NCBI GenBank assembly: GCA_029945725.1
Contig: JAQSDB010000011.1
Location: 124,001-188,000, forward strand
Source: a bacterium
GTDB lineage: Bacteria; Pseudomonadota; Gammaproteobacteria; Pseudomonadales; Moraxellaceae
Direction of reading: 5' to 3'
Length of the DNA: 64,000 nt
Below the pieces are notes generated by a model, which saw nothing but the letters and a program-made list of their open reading frames with translations, did not search any database and was not told the DNA's origin. The stretch's first letter is position 1, and the number at the start of each line of letters is the position of its first letter. The position numbers were made by a program, and so were the translations under genes. Shown in pieces: positions 27,748 through 37,050 of this stretch.

Positions 27748-30700
27748 ATGGCTATTCGCGTCGCGCTGCACCACAAAACCAGCTACCACTACGACCGCCT
27801 GGTTGCCCTGTCACCGCATGAAGTGCGCTTGCGTCCGGCGCCGCATGCGCGCACCCCGATCCTGTCCTACTCGCTTTCCGTTACGCCGGATGATCATTTC
27901 ATCAACTGGCAGCAGGATCCTTACGGCAACTACATCGGCCGTTTCGTTTTTCCGGAAAAGGCGGACAAGCTGGAGTTCACGGTTGATCTGGTGGCCGACA
28001 TGACGGTCATCAATCCCTTTGATTTTTTTGTGGAGAAATACGCCGAACATTTCCCCTTCAGTTATCCGGCCCAGCTGGCAGCGGAGCTGAGCCCTTATTT
28101 GAAAACAGAAAAACCGGGACCATTACTGCTGGCCTGGGTGGCGGCGGCAAGGCGCGATGTCCTGAAGAAGGAAATGACGACCAATGATTTTCTGGTCGCC
28201 ATCAATCAGCGCCTGCAGGGGGATATTGCCTATCTGCTGCGCATGGAGCCCGGTGTACAAATGCCGGAAGAAACCCTGGAAAAACGCTCGGGCTCCTGCC
28301 GCGACAGTGCCTGGCTGCTGGTGCAGGTTTTTCGCGAGCTGGGCCTGGCGGCGCGCTTTGTGTCGGGCTACCTGATTCAGCTGAGTGCGGATCAGAAGTC
28401 GCTGGACGGCCCCAGCGGACCCGCTGCCGATTTTACCGACCTGCATGCGTGGACGGAGGTGTTTATTCCGGGCGCCGGCTGGATCGGGCTGGACCCGACG
28501 TCGGGCATGCTGGCAAGTGAAGGCCATATTCCACTGGCCTGCACGGCGCTGCCGTCGTCGGCTGCGCCAGTCACCGGTTTCAGCGACAAGGCCGAGGTCA
28601 CTTTTTCTCACGAGATGACAATCACGCGCATTCACGAGGACCCGCGCGTCACCAGGCCCTATACGGAAGCGGAATGGCAGAAAATTGACCAGCTTGGTCA
28701 GCAGGTTGACGCTGACCTGAAACGGCAGGATGTGCGCCTGACCCAGGGCGGGGAGCCCACCTTTGTTTCCATCGATGACATGGACGGAGCGGAGTGGAAT
28801 ACCCTGGCGCACGGTGTAAAAAAGCGCGAGCTTGCCGGGCAACTCATGCATCGCCTGAAAAATCATTTTGCGCCTGGCGGCATGCTGCATTACGGCCAGG
28901 GCAAATGGTATCCGGGTGAACCCTTGCCGCGCTGGGCCCTGAATATTTACTGGCGCATTGACGGCCAGCCCATGTGGCGCGATGCCACGCTGTTTTCGGA
29001 TGAGGAGAAGAGTGAGGGCTACGACAACGAGCAGGCCCGGCGTTTTATTGCCGTACTGGTGCGGGAGCTGGATTTACCCGCCAATAGCCAGATCGCGGCC
29101 TATGAGGATGTGGTGCGGCAGGTGCAGCTGGAGCAGGAGCTGCCCGGCAATGTGGATCCGCTCAAGGTTGACCTGAAGGCGCCTGAGGAGCGTCAGCGTC
29201 TTGCCCGGTTGCTGGCGCAGGGCCTGGGCGAGGTTGCGGGGTATGTGCTGCCCCTGGCGGCGCGGGAATTTGAGCCGGGCGTTACGCTGGGCACGGCATG
29301 GCGAACCTCGTTATGGCCGCTGCGGCGTGAGCATCTGTATTTGATCGAGGGTGATTCGCCTCTGGGTTTGCGTCTGCCCCTGAGCGCACTGCCGTGGGTG
29401 GCACCGGAAGCCAAACCGAAAGAGTTCGGGGTTGATCCCTTTGCACCACGCGCCGCGCTGGCGGTGGTAAAAAACGAGAAAAATGCGATTCCTGCTCCTG
29501 CGGCGAAGACGGTTCCGGCTAACAGCAAGCCGGCGCCGCAGGAGGTGATTCACACGGCTCTTTGCGTGCAGGTGCGCGATGGCCGCCTGCATGTCTTCCT
29601 GCCGCCGCTTAAACGCATCGAGGATTATCTGGCGCTGGTCAGCGCCGTCGAAAACAGCGCCGGAAAACTCAAGCTGAAAGTCCGGATCGAAGGATACGCA
29701 CCGCCGCGCGATCCGCGCATCAAGCTGTTGAGTGTGACGCCTGATCCGGGCGTGATTGAAGTCAACATTCATCCGGCAGCGAGCTGGAACGAGCTGGTCT
29801 ACAACATTTCCACCCTGTACGAGGAGGCGCGGCTGACGCGTCTGGGAACGGAAAAGTTCATGGTTGATGGCCGTCATACCGGTACCGGCGGGGGCAACCA
29901 CGCGACGCTGGGGGGCGCCACGGCGGAGGACAGCCCCCTGCTGCGGCGTCCGGACTTGCTGAAAAGCCTGATCACGTACTGGCAAAATCATCCGGCCCTG
30001 TCATACCTGTTTTCGGGCACGTTTATCGGGCCGACCAGTCAGGCTCCGCGTGTCGATGAAGCCCGCGATGACAATCTCTACGAACTGGCGATTGCCTTTC
30101 AGCAGATGGATAAAGTGTTGCCAGGCCTGCATCCCGGCGATCAGCCCTGGATGGTGGATCGCCTGCTGCGCAATCTGCTGGTGGACCTGACCGGGAATAC
30201 GCACCGTTCCGAGTTTTCCATCGACAAGCTGTACTCGCCCGATGGCCCGACCGGTCGTTTGGGTCTGGTGGAATTCCGCGCCTTCGAGATGCCGCCGCAC
30301 GAACGCATGAGCTTGTTGCAGATGCTGCTGCTGCGCGCGCTGGTCGCACGTTTCTGGCGTCAGCCGTATCAGTCCAAACTGGTGCACTGGGGCACCGCCT
30401 TGCACGATCGCTGGATGCTGCCGCATTTTGTGGCGCAGGACATGCGCGATGTGGTCAGGGATTTGCGTGCGGCCGGTTATGCGTTTGAAGAAAAATGGTT
30501 CGATGCTTTTATCGAGTTCCGCTTTCCCCGTTTTGGCACTGTGGTGTATGAAGGCGTGGAGATGGAGTTGCGTCAGGCGATTGAGCCGTGGAATGTGCTG
30601 GGCGAGGAGATGAGCGCCGGCGGTACGGCCCGCTACGTCGATTCGTCGGTGGAGCGCATGCAGTTGCGGGTGCGCGGCCTCACCAGCGGACGCCATGTCA

Positions 30701-31068
30701 TCGCCTGTAACGGCCGCATGCTGCCCCTGCACCCGACCGGGATTCCGGGCGAATACGTGGCCGGTGTGCGCTTTCGTGCCTGGAGTCCGTGGTCAGCCCT
30801 GCACCCGACGATCAGGGTGCAGGCGCCGCTGACGTTTGATCTGGTCGATACCTGGAGTGGCCGCGCCATTGGTGGTTGCACTTATCATGTGGTGCATCCG
30901 GGCGGGCGCAGTGAGGAGCATGCGCCGGTGAATGCCAATGCGGCCGAGGCAAGGCGCTTTGCGCGATTCTGGGCACACGGGCATACACCGGGCCCGATGC
31001 AGGTCTATCCGGAAGACCTTAATCCCGGCTTTCCCATGACGCTTGATTTGCGCTGGCAGCCATACTGA
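27748..31068 (+). CDS. transglutaminase-amidoligase fusion (DUF2126 family)
   Basis: A 1106-residue protein. Residues 1-about 300 are a bacterial transglutaminase-like domain: N-terminal beta region (VALHHKTSYHYDRLVALSPHEVRLRP) and a complete thiol triad Cys184 (RSGSCRDSAWL), His233 (DLHAWTEVF) and Asp249 (WIGLDPTSG). From about 330 (RLTQGGEPTFVSIDD) to the end is DUF2126, annotated in domain databases as a putative amidoligase. The ATG at 27748 follows AAGG by 8 bases. It is the first gene of a three-gene operon; the next starts 34 bases later. Published domain analyses predict such sets to form or cleave peptide-like amide bonds. The substrate is unknown; no signal peptide is seen. Confidence 0.9.
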   Translation: MAIRVALHHKTSYHYDRLVALSPHEVRLRPAPHARTPILSYSLSVTPDDHFINWQQDPYGNYIGRFVFPEKADKLEFTVDLVADMTVINPFDFFVEKYAEHFPFSYPAQLAAELSPYLKTEKPGPLLLAWVAAARRDVLKKEMTTNDFLVAINQRLQGDIAYLLRMEPGVQMPEETLEKRSGSCRDSAWLLVQVFRELGLAARFVSGYLIQLSADQKSLDGPSGPAADFTDLHAWTEVFIPGAGWIGLDPTSGMLASEGHIPLACTALPSSAAPVTGFSDKAEVTFSHEMTITRIHEDPRVTRPYTEAEWQKIDQLGQQVDADLKRQDVRLTQGGEPTFVSIDDMDGAEWNTLAHGVKKRELAGQLMHRLKNHFAPGGMLHYGQGKWYPGEPLPRWALNIYWRIDGQPMWRDATLFSDEEKSEGYDNEQARRFIAVLVRELDLPANSQIAAYEDVVRQVQLEQELPGNVDPLKVDLKAPEERQRLARLLAQGLGEVAGYVLPLAAREFEPGVTLGTAWRTSLWPLRREHLYLIEGDSPLGLRLPLSALPWVAPEAKPKEFGVDPFAPRAALAVVKNEKNAIPAPAAKTVPANSKPAPQEVIHTALCVQVRDGRLHVFLPPLKRIEDYLALVSAVENSAGKLKLKVRIEGYAPPRDPRIKLLSVTPDPGVIEVNIHPAASWNELVYNISTLYEEARLTRLGTEKFMVDGRHTGTGGGNHATLGGATAEDSPLLRRPDLLKSLITYWQNHPALSYLFSGTFIGPTSQAPRVDEARDDNLYELAIAFQQMDKVLPGLHPGDQPWMVDRLLRNLLVDLTGNTHRSEFSIDKLYSPDGPTGRLGLVEFRAFEMPPHERMSLLQMLLLRALVARFWRQPYQSKLVHWGTALHDRWMLPHFVAQDMRDVVRDLRAAGYAFEEKWFDAFIEFRFPRFGTVVYEGVEMELRQAIEPWNVLGEEMSAGGTARYVDSSVERMQLRVRGLTSGRHVIACNGRMLPLHPTGIPGEYVAGVRFRAWSPWSALHPTIRVQAPLTFDLVDTWSGRAIGGCTYHVVHPGGRSEEHAPVNANAAEARRFARFWAHGHTPGPMQVYPEDLNPGFPMTLDLRWQPY

Positions 31069-31102
31069 TATTCCCCTGGGCAAGAGCCCCGGGCCGCCTG
31101 CG

Positions 31103-33685
31103 ATGAGTGAAACCACGAGCCTCATGTTAACCAGATTACTTGCCGATTATCCCGTCGCCGCCGACCGCTTTGATGAGCTGCTGGACGCGGCGCGGCAGCC
31201 GCGTGCGCACTGGGACGTCATGCTGAAGACACTTGCCGCCGAAACGCCGGCGGCGATGCGCCAGCGCCTGGAGGCGGTGCAGCGTCAGGTGCGTGAAAAC
31301 GGCGTTACCTATAATGTGTATACCGATGCCAAGGGCATGCAGCGCCCCTGGGACCTGAACGTGTTACCGCTGATTCTGCCGCATGAAGAATGGGCGGGGA
31401 TTGAGGCGGCCGTGATCCAGCGCGCCACACTCCTGAACCGGATATTGTGCGATGTGTATGGCGCACAGACCCTGCTGCAGGACGGCCTGTTGCCTCCGGC
31501 ACTGATTCACGGCCATGCCGGTTTTTTGCGGCCCTGCCATGGCATGACGCACCGTGACGGGATTGCCCTGCATTTTTACGCTGTCGATCTGGCGCGCGCT
31601 CCCAACGGCGACTGGTGGGTGGTGACGGATCGAACGCAGGCGCCTTCCGGTGCCGGCTATGCGCTGGAAAATCGCGCTGTCATGGCGCGTATCTTTCCGG
31701 ATTTCCTGCGCGATCTGCAGGTGCGTGATCTGGCCGGATTTTTTGACACCATGCGCGACAGCCTGGCGCATTGGGGGCGCTTGTGTGCCGCGCAGGGCGA
31801 GCCGCTGCGCCCGCATGAGCCGCCCTTGATGGTGCTGCTCACTCCCGGCCCCTATAACGAGACTTATTACGAGCAGGCCTATCTCGCACGCTATCTCGGG
31901 CTGCCGTTGGTGGAGGGCAGCGATCTTACCGTGCGCGGTGGCATCGTCTGGCTCAAGACCTTGTCCGGCATGCAGCGCGTGCACGTGATCCTGCGCCGCG
32001 TTGATGATGATTTTTGTGATCCGGTGGAGCTGCGCACTGATTCCAGTCTTGGTGTGGCCGGCCTGACGGAAGCGGCAAGGCGCGGCAATGTGCTGATTGC
32101 CAACAGCCTGGGATCAAACTTGCTGGAGTCGGGCGCGCTGCTCGGATTCTTGCCGGCGCTGTCCGAGCGCCTGCTGGGTGAGCCCCTGAAAATGCCTTCG
32201 GTGGCCACCTGGTGGTGCGGAGAACCGGCGGCACTGGAAGCCGTCATCGCCAGGCTGGATCAGCTCGTGATCAAACCCAGCTTTCCGCATTTGCGTCAGC
32301 ACCCGGTGTTTGGTCAGGATTTAAGCGGCGCGGCCCGCGAGGCTTTTATCCGGCAGCTGCGCGCCAATCCCAGCAACTATGTGGCGCAGGAACTGGTGCG
32401 ACTTTCACAGGCGCCGGTGTGGAAGCTGGGCCCGCCCGACGCTCTCGGGGCTTCAGCCATTGGCTTGCGCGTCTATGCCTGTGCCACGCCGCAGGGGTAT
32501 GTCGTGATGCCGGGCGGCCTGACGCGCGTGGCGACGGGGGCGGATGCGCGCGTGATCACCATGCAGCGCGGCGGCAGCAGCAAGGATACCTGGGTGCAGG
32601 CGAACGTCCCGGCCGAGGCGCATCGCCTGCTCAAGCGCACGACGACCAGCCTTGATCTGGTGCGTGACGATACGAATCTTTCCAGTCGCCTGGCCGAAAA
32701 CCTTTTCTGGTTCGGCCGCAATACCGAGCGTTGCGATAATGTCGCGCGCCTGATGCGCGTCACGCTGCATTTCCTGCTGAATGCCCGGCCCACCCATCGC
32801 GGAGCCGAATGGTCAACCGTCAAAGCCCTGTGCGCGTGGTTCGGCCTTATCGAAAGTGTGCCGGCAACACCTGTGCCTGCCTCTGCTACCGGGCAGACGC
32901 AAAGCCAGGGACTAATGCCGGCTGCTGAACTCAGTGATACCGAGATTGAAGCGGTTTTGTTGCTTGCGGTGGTATCGCCCGAGGTGCCGGGTCTGGCCCG
33001 GCAGCAGCAGGAGTTGCTCCGTGTTGCCAGTCAGCTGCGCGAGCGTTTGTCTCTGGATAACTGGCGCGCGCTGAATCGCATGCTGCAGCGTACGGCCGGT
33101 ACGGATGCCAGACCGACGCCGTCAGAAGCGATGACGATTCTTGATGATGCGGCTTCCTCGCTGATGACGATGGCCGGCTTTGCCCTCGATGGCATGACGC
33201 GGGACATGGGCTGGTGTTTTCTGTCCATCGGCCGACGCCTGGAGCGATTGCAATACCAGACCATTGTATTGCTGCGCGCGCTGGCCATGGATGCCAACGG
33301 CAATCTGGACTGGTTGCTGGAGTTGTCCGATAGCATCGTCACCTACCGGGCACGCTACCGGTCGCAGCCGGAGTGGTTGCCGGTTCTCGATTTGCTGTTG
33401 CTGGACAAGAGCAATCCGCGTTCGCTGCTGTTTCAGCTGGACGGCATTCTCGGGAGTTTGAAAAAACTGGCCCTGAGCTATGAAGAGTGTACGGATGCGT
33501 CACTGGCATCGCTCAAGGATGAGTTGCTGGCTCTGGATCCCGACACGGAGCTGTATTGCGGCAACGCGCCTTTGATCAATCTTTTGTACCGTATCAAGCT
33601 TGCCAGCGAAGCGCTGTCGGAGCGCATCAGCGTGCAGTTTTTCAGCTATACCGGTTCTGCGCCTGACAGGGGGCGCCGCTCGTGA
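31103..33685 (+). CDS. circularly permuted ATP-grasp protein fused to an alpha-E domain
   Basis: An 860-residue protein combining two units that are separate proteins in many genomes. Residues about 60-500 are the circularly permuted type 2 ATP-grasp fold (DUF404/DUF407-like: VYTDAKGMQRPWDLNVLPLILP, LTPGPYNETYYEQAYLARYLGLPLVEGSDL, VIKPSF). Residues about 525-860 are an alpha-E domain, opening with the hallmark NLSSRLAENLFWFGRNTERCDNVARL. ATP-grasp enzymes join a carboxylate to an amine or thiol using ATP, which fits peptide-bond formation with the amidoligase upstream. ATG 31103 is chosen as the first Met after the previous stop; 31124 is an alternative. The last four bases overlap the next gene. 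Confidence 0.88.
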   Translation: MSETTSLMLTRLLADYPVAADRFDELLDAARQPRAHWDVMLKTLAAETPAAMRQRLEAVQRQVRENGVTYNVYTDAKGMQRPWDLNVLPLILPHEEWAGIEAAVIQRATLLNRILCDVYGAQTLLQDGLLPPALIHGHAGFLRPCHGMTHRDGIALHFYAVDLARAPNGDWWVVTDRTQAPSGAGYALENRAVMARIFPDFLRDLQVRDLAGFFDTMRDSLAHWGRLCAAQGEPLRPHEPPLMVLLTPGPYNETYYEQAYLARYLGLPLVEGSDLTVRGGIVWLKTLSGMQRVHVILRRVDDDFCDPVELRTDSSLGVAGLTEAARRGNVLIANSLGSNLLESGALLGFLPALSERLLGEPLKMPSVATWWCGEPAALEAVIARLDQLVIKPSFPHLRQHPVFGQDLSGAAREAFIRQLRANPSNYVAQELVRLSQAPVWKLGPPDALGASAIGLRVYACATPQGYVVMPGGLTRVATGADARVITMQRGGSSKDTWVQANVPAEAHRLLKRTTTSLDLVRDDTNLSSRLAENLFWFGRNTERCDNVARLMRVTLHFLLNARPTHRGAEWSTVKALCAWFGLIESVPATPVPASATGQTQSQGLMPAAELSDTEIEAVLLLAVVSPEVPGLARQQQELLRVASQLRERLSLDNWRALNRMLQRTAGTDARPTPSEAMTILDDAASSLMTMAGFALDGMTRDMGWCFLSIGRRLERLQYQTIVLLRALAMDANGNLDWLLELSDSIVTYRARYRSQPEWLPVLDLLLLDKSNPRSLLFQLDGILGSLKKLALSYEECTDASLASLKDELLALDPDTELYCGNAPLINLLYRIKLASEALSERISVQFFSYTGSAPDRGRRS

Positions 33686-34608
33686 ATGATGTTGCCATGA
33701 GCGATGCTGCCGACAAGACGAGCTCGCGCCAGCGTTACCGGGTGGTACATGAAACCCGTTATAGCTACCAGAGTACGGTGACCCTGTCACAGCAATACCT
33801 GCACCTGACACCACGATCCTTTCCTTGCCAGAAAACGGAGTCACACCAGCTGCTGGTCGATCCTGCGACAGAGGAAGTGGTTGAGGGCTTTGATTATTTC
33901 GGCAATCACACCCGTCATGTCGCCATTACCGCCCCGCATAAATCGTTGCTGGTGCGTGCCGAATCCACGGTGCTGCTGAGCCCGCGTCACGATCTTGAAC
34001 GGATAAGGCACTCCCGGCCCTGGGAGAGTCTGCGCGACAGCCTGCTGCAGGATCGTCATGCCGCGGCGCTGGATGCCTGCCGTTATTTATACGATTCACC
34101 GCATGTCAGTGCCAGCCCCGCACTCGCACACTACGCACGCCAGTGCTACCGCACCGGCCGGCCGCAACTCGAGGCGGCATTGGCATTGACGCAACGCATT
34201 TTTGATGACTTTGAGTTCGATGATAAAGCGACGGATATATCGACGCCGCTGGAAGAGGTGCTGCGGGGCCGCCGTGGTGTGTGTCAGGATTTTGCGCAGT
34301 TGATGATTGGCTGTTTGAGAAGCCTGGGTCTTCCGGCCCGCTACATGAGCGGCTACATCCTGACGCAGCCGCCAGAGGGGCAGCCGCGCCTGATTGGCGC
34401 TGATGCGTCCCATGCCTGGGTGTCTGTATTTTGTCCGGAGCTGGGCTGGGTGGATTTCGACCCCACTAACCGCTGCCTGGTGCAGAGCGAGCACATCACG
34501 CTGGGCTGGGGCCGCGATTTCAGCGACGTCACGCCCATGCGCGGCATTGTGCTGGGCGGCGGCGAACAGGAGTTGCAGGTCAACGTCACGGTCAGCCCGC
34601 TGAAATAG
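33682..34608 (+). CDS. transglutaminase-like cysteine peptidase/ligase
   Basis: A 308-residue stand-alone transglutaminase-like protein. N-terminal beta domain (RYRVVHETRYSYQSTVTLSQQYLHLTPR), then a complete triad: Cys201 (RRGVCQDFAQL), His244 (DASHAWVSVF) and Asp260 (WVDFDPTNRC). The GTG start at 33682 overlaps the previous stop (GTGA), with AGGGG about 9 bases upstream, so translation is coupled. It is the third member of the amidoligase/ATP-grasp/alpha-E set; a protease-like role in processing or transferring the product is inferred. No signal peptide, so it probably acts in the cytoplasm. Confidence 0.9.
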   Translation: MNDVAMSDAADKTSSRQRYRVVHETRYSYQSTVTLSQQYLHLTPRSFPCQKTESHQLLVDPATEEVVEGFDYFGNHTRHVAITAPHKSLLVRAESTVLLSPRHDLERIRHSRPWESLRDSLLQDRHAAALDACRYLYDSPHVSASPALAHYARQCYRTGRPQLEAALALTQRIFDDFEFDDKATDISTPLEEVLRGRRGVCQDFAQLMIGCLRSLGLPARYMSGYILTQPPEGQPRLIGADASHAWVSVFCPELGWVDFDPTNRCLVQSEHITLGWGRDFSDVTPMRGIVLGGGEQELQVNVTVSPLK

Positions 34609-34798
34609 GGCGCTGTGGCGATGTTTGTCAGGCACGGCAGCCGGGACATCGGCCGTATCAAACTGCGGGTAGAAACTTGTCAGTTCGGGTTATTGAGCGG
34701 GCAGGGGGGCACTACTACCGTGATCGCCTGTGTTGCTGATGACAGGCTTGGCGGCCTCGCATCAGTGTCTCTCATGATGCCTAGAGCCGGGGTTTGCC

Positions 34799-36856
34799 AT
34801 GTCTGTGCAGAAAAATTCATCACCAGAAAAAACGGGGCAGGAAAAGTTCAGCCGCTTGCTGGAGCCTCTGGATCTTGGTTTTACCCAGCTTCGTAACCGC
34901 GTGATCATGGGCTCCATGCATACGGGTCTGGAAGAACTCAGCATGGAGCGTCAGGCGGCATTTTTTGCCCGTCGCGCGGCCGGCGGTGTCGGCCTCATCA
35001 TCACCGGGGGCATTGCCACCTCCAGGGAAGGCGGCCTTGGCCCCGGTTCCTCCGGCATGTTTACCGAAAAGGATGCCGAGCATCACCGTGTGGTGACATC
35101 GGCCGTGCACGCTTCCGGCGGCAAGATTGTCATGCAGGCGCTGCATGCCGGCCGCCAGTCTTTTCATACCGAGATGCTGGCTCCCTCGGCCAAACAATCG
35201 CCGATTTATCCTTTCGCCCCCAGAGCCATGACGGAAGACGATATCGAGCGCGAGCTGGGTAACTGGGCCAATGCCGCCCGACTGGCCAAACTGGCCGGCT
35301 ATGACGGCGTTGAGATCATGGGTTCGGAAGGTTATCTGCTGAACCAGTTTCTCACCACGCGCGGTAACGAGCGTGATGATAAATGGGGTGGTACTTACGA
35401 AAACCGTATGCGTTTTCCGCTGGAAGTGGTGCGTCGTATTCGCGAGGCCACGGGCACTGATTTCATTATTGTCTATCGTCTGTCGATGATGGATCTGGTG
35501 CCGGACGGCCAGAGCCTGGAAGAGGTGCTGACCTTCGCCAAACGTATCGAAGCCGAAGGCGTCAATATCATCAATACCGGTATTGGCTGGCATGAAGCCA
35601 AAATCCCGACGATTGCGACCATGGTGCCGCGTGCCGCTTTTTCCTGGATTACCCGCAAGATCAAGGACGTGGTGAGCATCCCCGTTGCGGCCAGCAACCG
35701 CATCAACATGCCGTCAGTGGCAGAAGACATTCTGGTGAGCGGTGATGCCGATCTGGTGTCCATGGCGCGTCCCATGCTGGCTGATCCGGACTGGGTGAAC
35801 AAGGCGGCCGCCAATCGCGAAGAAGAAATCAATACCTGTATCGCCTGTAACCAGGCCTGCCTGGATCACACGTTTCAGCTCAGGCTCTCGTCCTGCCTGG
35901 TCAATCCGCAGGCCTGCAATGAAACCGAGCTGGTTTACATCAAGACCGACAAGCCGAAAAAAATTGCGGTGGTGGGAGCGGGTCCCGCCGGGCTTTCCTT
36001 TGCAACCGTTGCTGGCGAGCGTGGTCATCAGGTGACCCTGTTTGATGCCGACACCAAAATCGGTGGCCAGTTCAATATCGCCAAGCAGATTCCGGGCAAG
36101 GAAGAGTTTCATGAAACCATTCGCTATTTTGATGTGATGCTGGGCAAGCATGGCGTGCGCAAGATGCTGGGACGTCGCGTGAGCGCACATGATCTGGCGG
36201 CGTTTGACGAAGTGGTTCTGGCGACCGGTATTGTGCCGCGCAAGCTGGATATTCCCGGCCTGGATCATGCCAGCGTGATGTCCTATCTCGATGTCTTGCG
36301 TGACAAGAAGCCCGTAGGCAAGCGTGTGGCCATTATCGGTGCCGGCGGTATCGGCGTGGACACGGCGGAATACCTGACGCATGACGCGCATCATAAATCG
36401 GCCAGTCTGGATATTCCGACCTTCCTGCGCGAATGGGGGATTGATCCCGAGTTTGCCGCACGTGGCGGCATTGCCGGGGTGCAGGAGCAGGTAGAGGCAA
36501 GCCCGCGTGAAGTCTATTTGCTGCAGCGCAAAACGAAAAAAATTACCGGACCGGGGAAAACCACTGGCTGGATTCATCGCGAGGCCCTGCTGAAAAAGAA
36601 AGTGCAGATGCTGACCGGGGTGAGTTACACGCAGATTGACGATGAAGGTCTGCATGTCAGCGTCGGTGACAAGGCCATGACGCTCAAGGTTGACACCATT
36701 GTGCTGTGTGCGGGGCAGGAACCGCAGCGTGAACTGCAGGCGGCGCTGGAAGAGATGGGCAAGAAGGTGCATCTGATTGGCGGTGCCGATGTGGCGGCCG
36801 AGCTGGATGCCAAACGTGCGATTGATCAGGGCGCCCGGTTGGCGGCGATTATCTGA
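34799..36856 (+). CDS. fadH: 2,4-dienoyl-CoA reductase (NADPH), iron-sulfur flavoenzyme
   Basis: A 685-residue enzyme that reduces 2,4-dienoyl-CoA during beta-oxidation of unsaturated fatty acids. N-terminal TIM barrel of the old yellow enzyme family binding FMN, a 4Fe-4S cluster with Cys347, Cys350, Cys354 and Cys366 (spacing 3, 4 and 12, as in E. coli FadH), then an FAD/NAD(P) domain with VVGAGPAGLSFA. Tyr179 and His265 occupy the places of the E. coli catalytic Tyr166 and His252. Length is close to E. coli (672 aa). It stands alone, with 190 bases before it and a hairpin after it. Related trimethylamine dehydrogenase-like enzymes are a less likely alternative. Confidence 0.93.
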   Translation: MSVQKNSSPEKTGQEKFSRLLEPLDLGFTQLRNRVIMGSMHTGLEELSMERQAAFFARRAAGGVGLIITGGIATSREGGLGPGSSGMFTEKDAEHHRVVTSAVHASGGKIVMQALHAGRQSFHTEMLAPSAKQSPIYPFAPRAMTEDDIERELGNWANAARLAKLAGYDGVEIMGSEGYLLNQFLTTRGNERDDKWGGTYENRMRFPLEVVRRIREATGTDFIIVYRLSMMDLVPDGQSLEEVLTFAKRIEAEGVNIINTGIGWHEAKIPTIATMVPRAAFSWITRKIKDVVSIPVAASNRINMPSVAEDILVSGDADLVSMARPMLADPDWVNKAAANREEEINTCIACNQACLDHTFQLRLSSCLVNPQACNETELVYIKTDKPKKIAVVGAGPAGLSFATVAGERGHQVTLFDADTKIGGQFNIAKQIPGKEEFHETIRYFDVMLGKHGVRKMLGRRVSAHDLAAFDEVVLATGIVPRKLDIPGLDHASVMSYLDVLRDKKPVGKRVAIIGAGGIGVDTAEYLTHDAHHKSASLDIPTFLREWGIDPEFAARGGIAGVQEQVEASPREVYLLQRKTKKITGPGKTTGWIHREALLKKKVQMLTGVSYTQIDDEGLHVSVGDKAMTLKVDTIVLCAGQEPQRELQAALEEMGKKVHLIGGADVAAELDAKRAIDQGARLAAII

Positions 36857-36880
36857 CCCGGTTTTTGTGACGCTCTCCGC

Positions 36881-36904
36881 AAGGGCCGCCATTGGCGGCC
36901 CTTT
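36881..36904 (+). terminator. probable terminator after fadH
   Basis: A 10-bp stem (AAGGGCCGCC 36881-36890 with GGCGGCCCTT 36894-36903), loop ATT. The following T run is interrupted (TTTGCATTT), so termination may be partial. Confidence 0.6.
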
Positions 36905-37050
36905 GCATTTGCGGGGGCTGTGTTTTTGCAGGGGCGACCGCTAGACTCCGGCCATAACCCGCTGATGCACAAGGAAGGCTTTGGGGCTGACTCAACCCGT
37001 CAGACTCATGAACCGGGTGCTCGGCTCCCTTTGGCAAACAGGCCCTTGCC

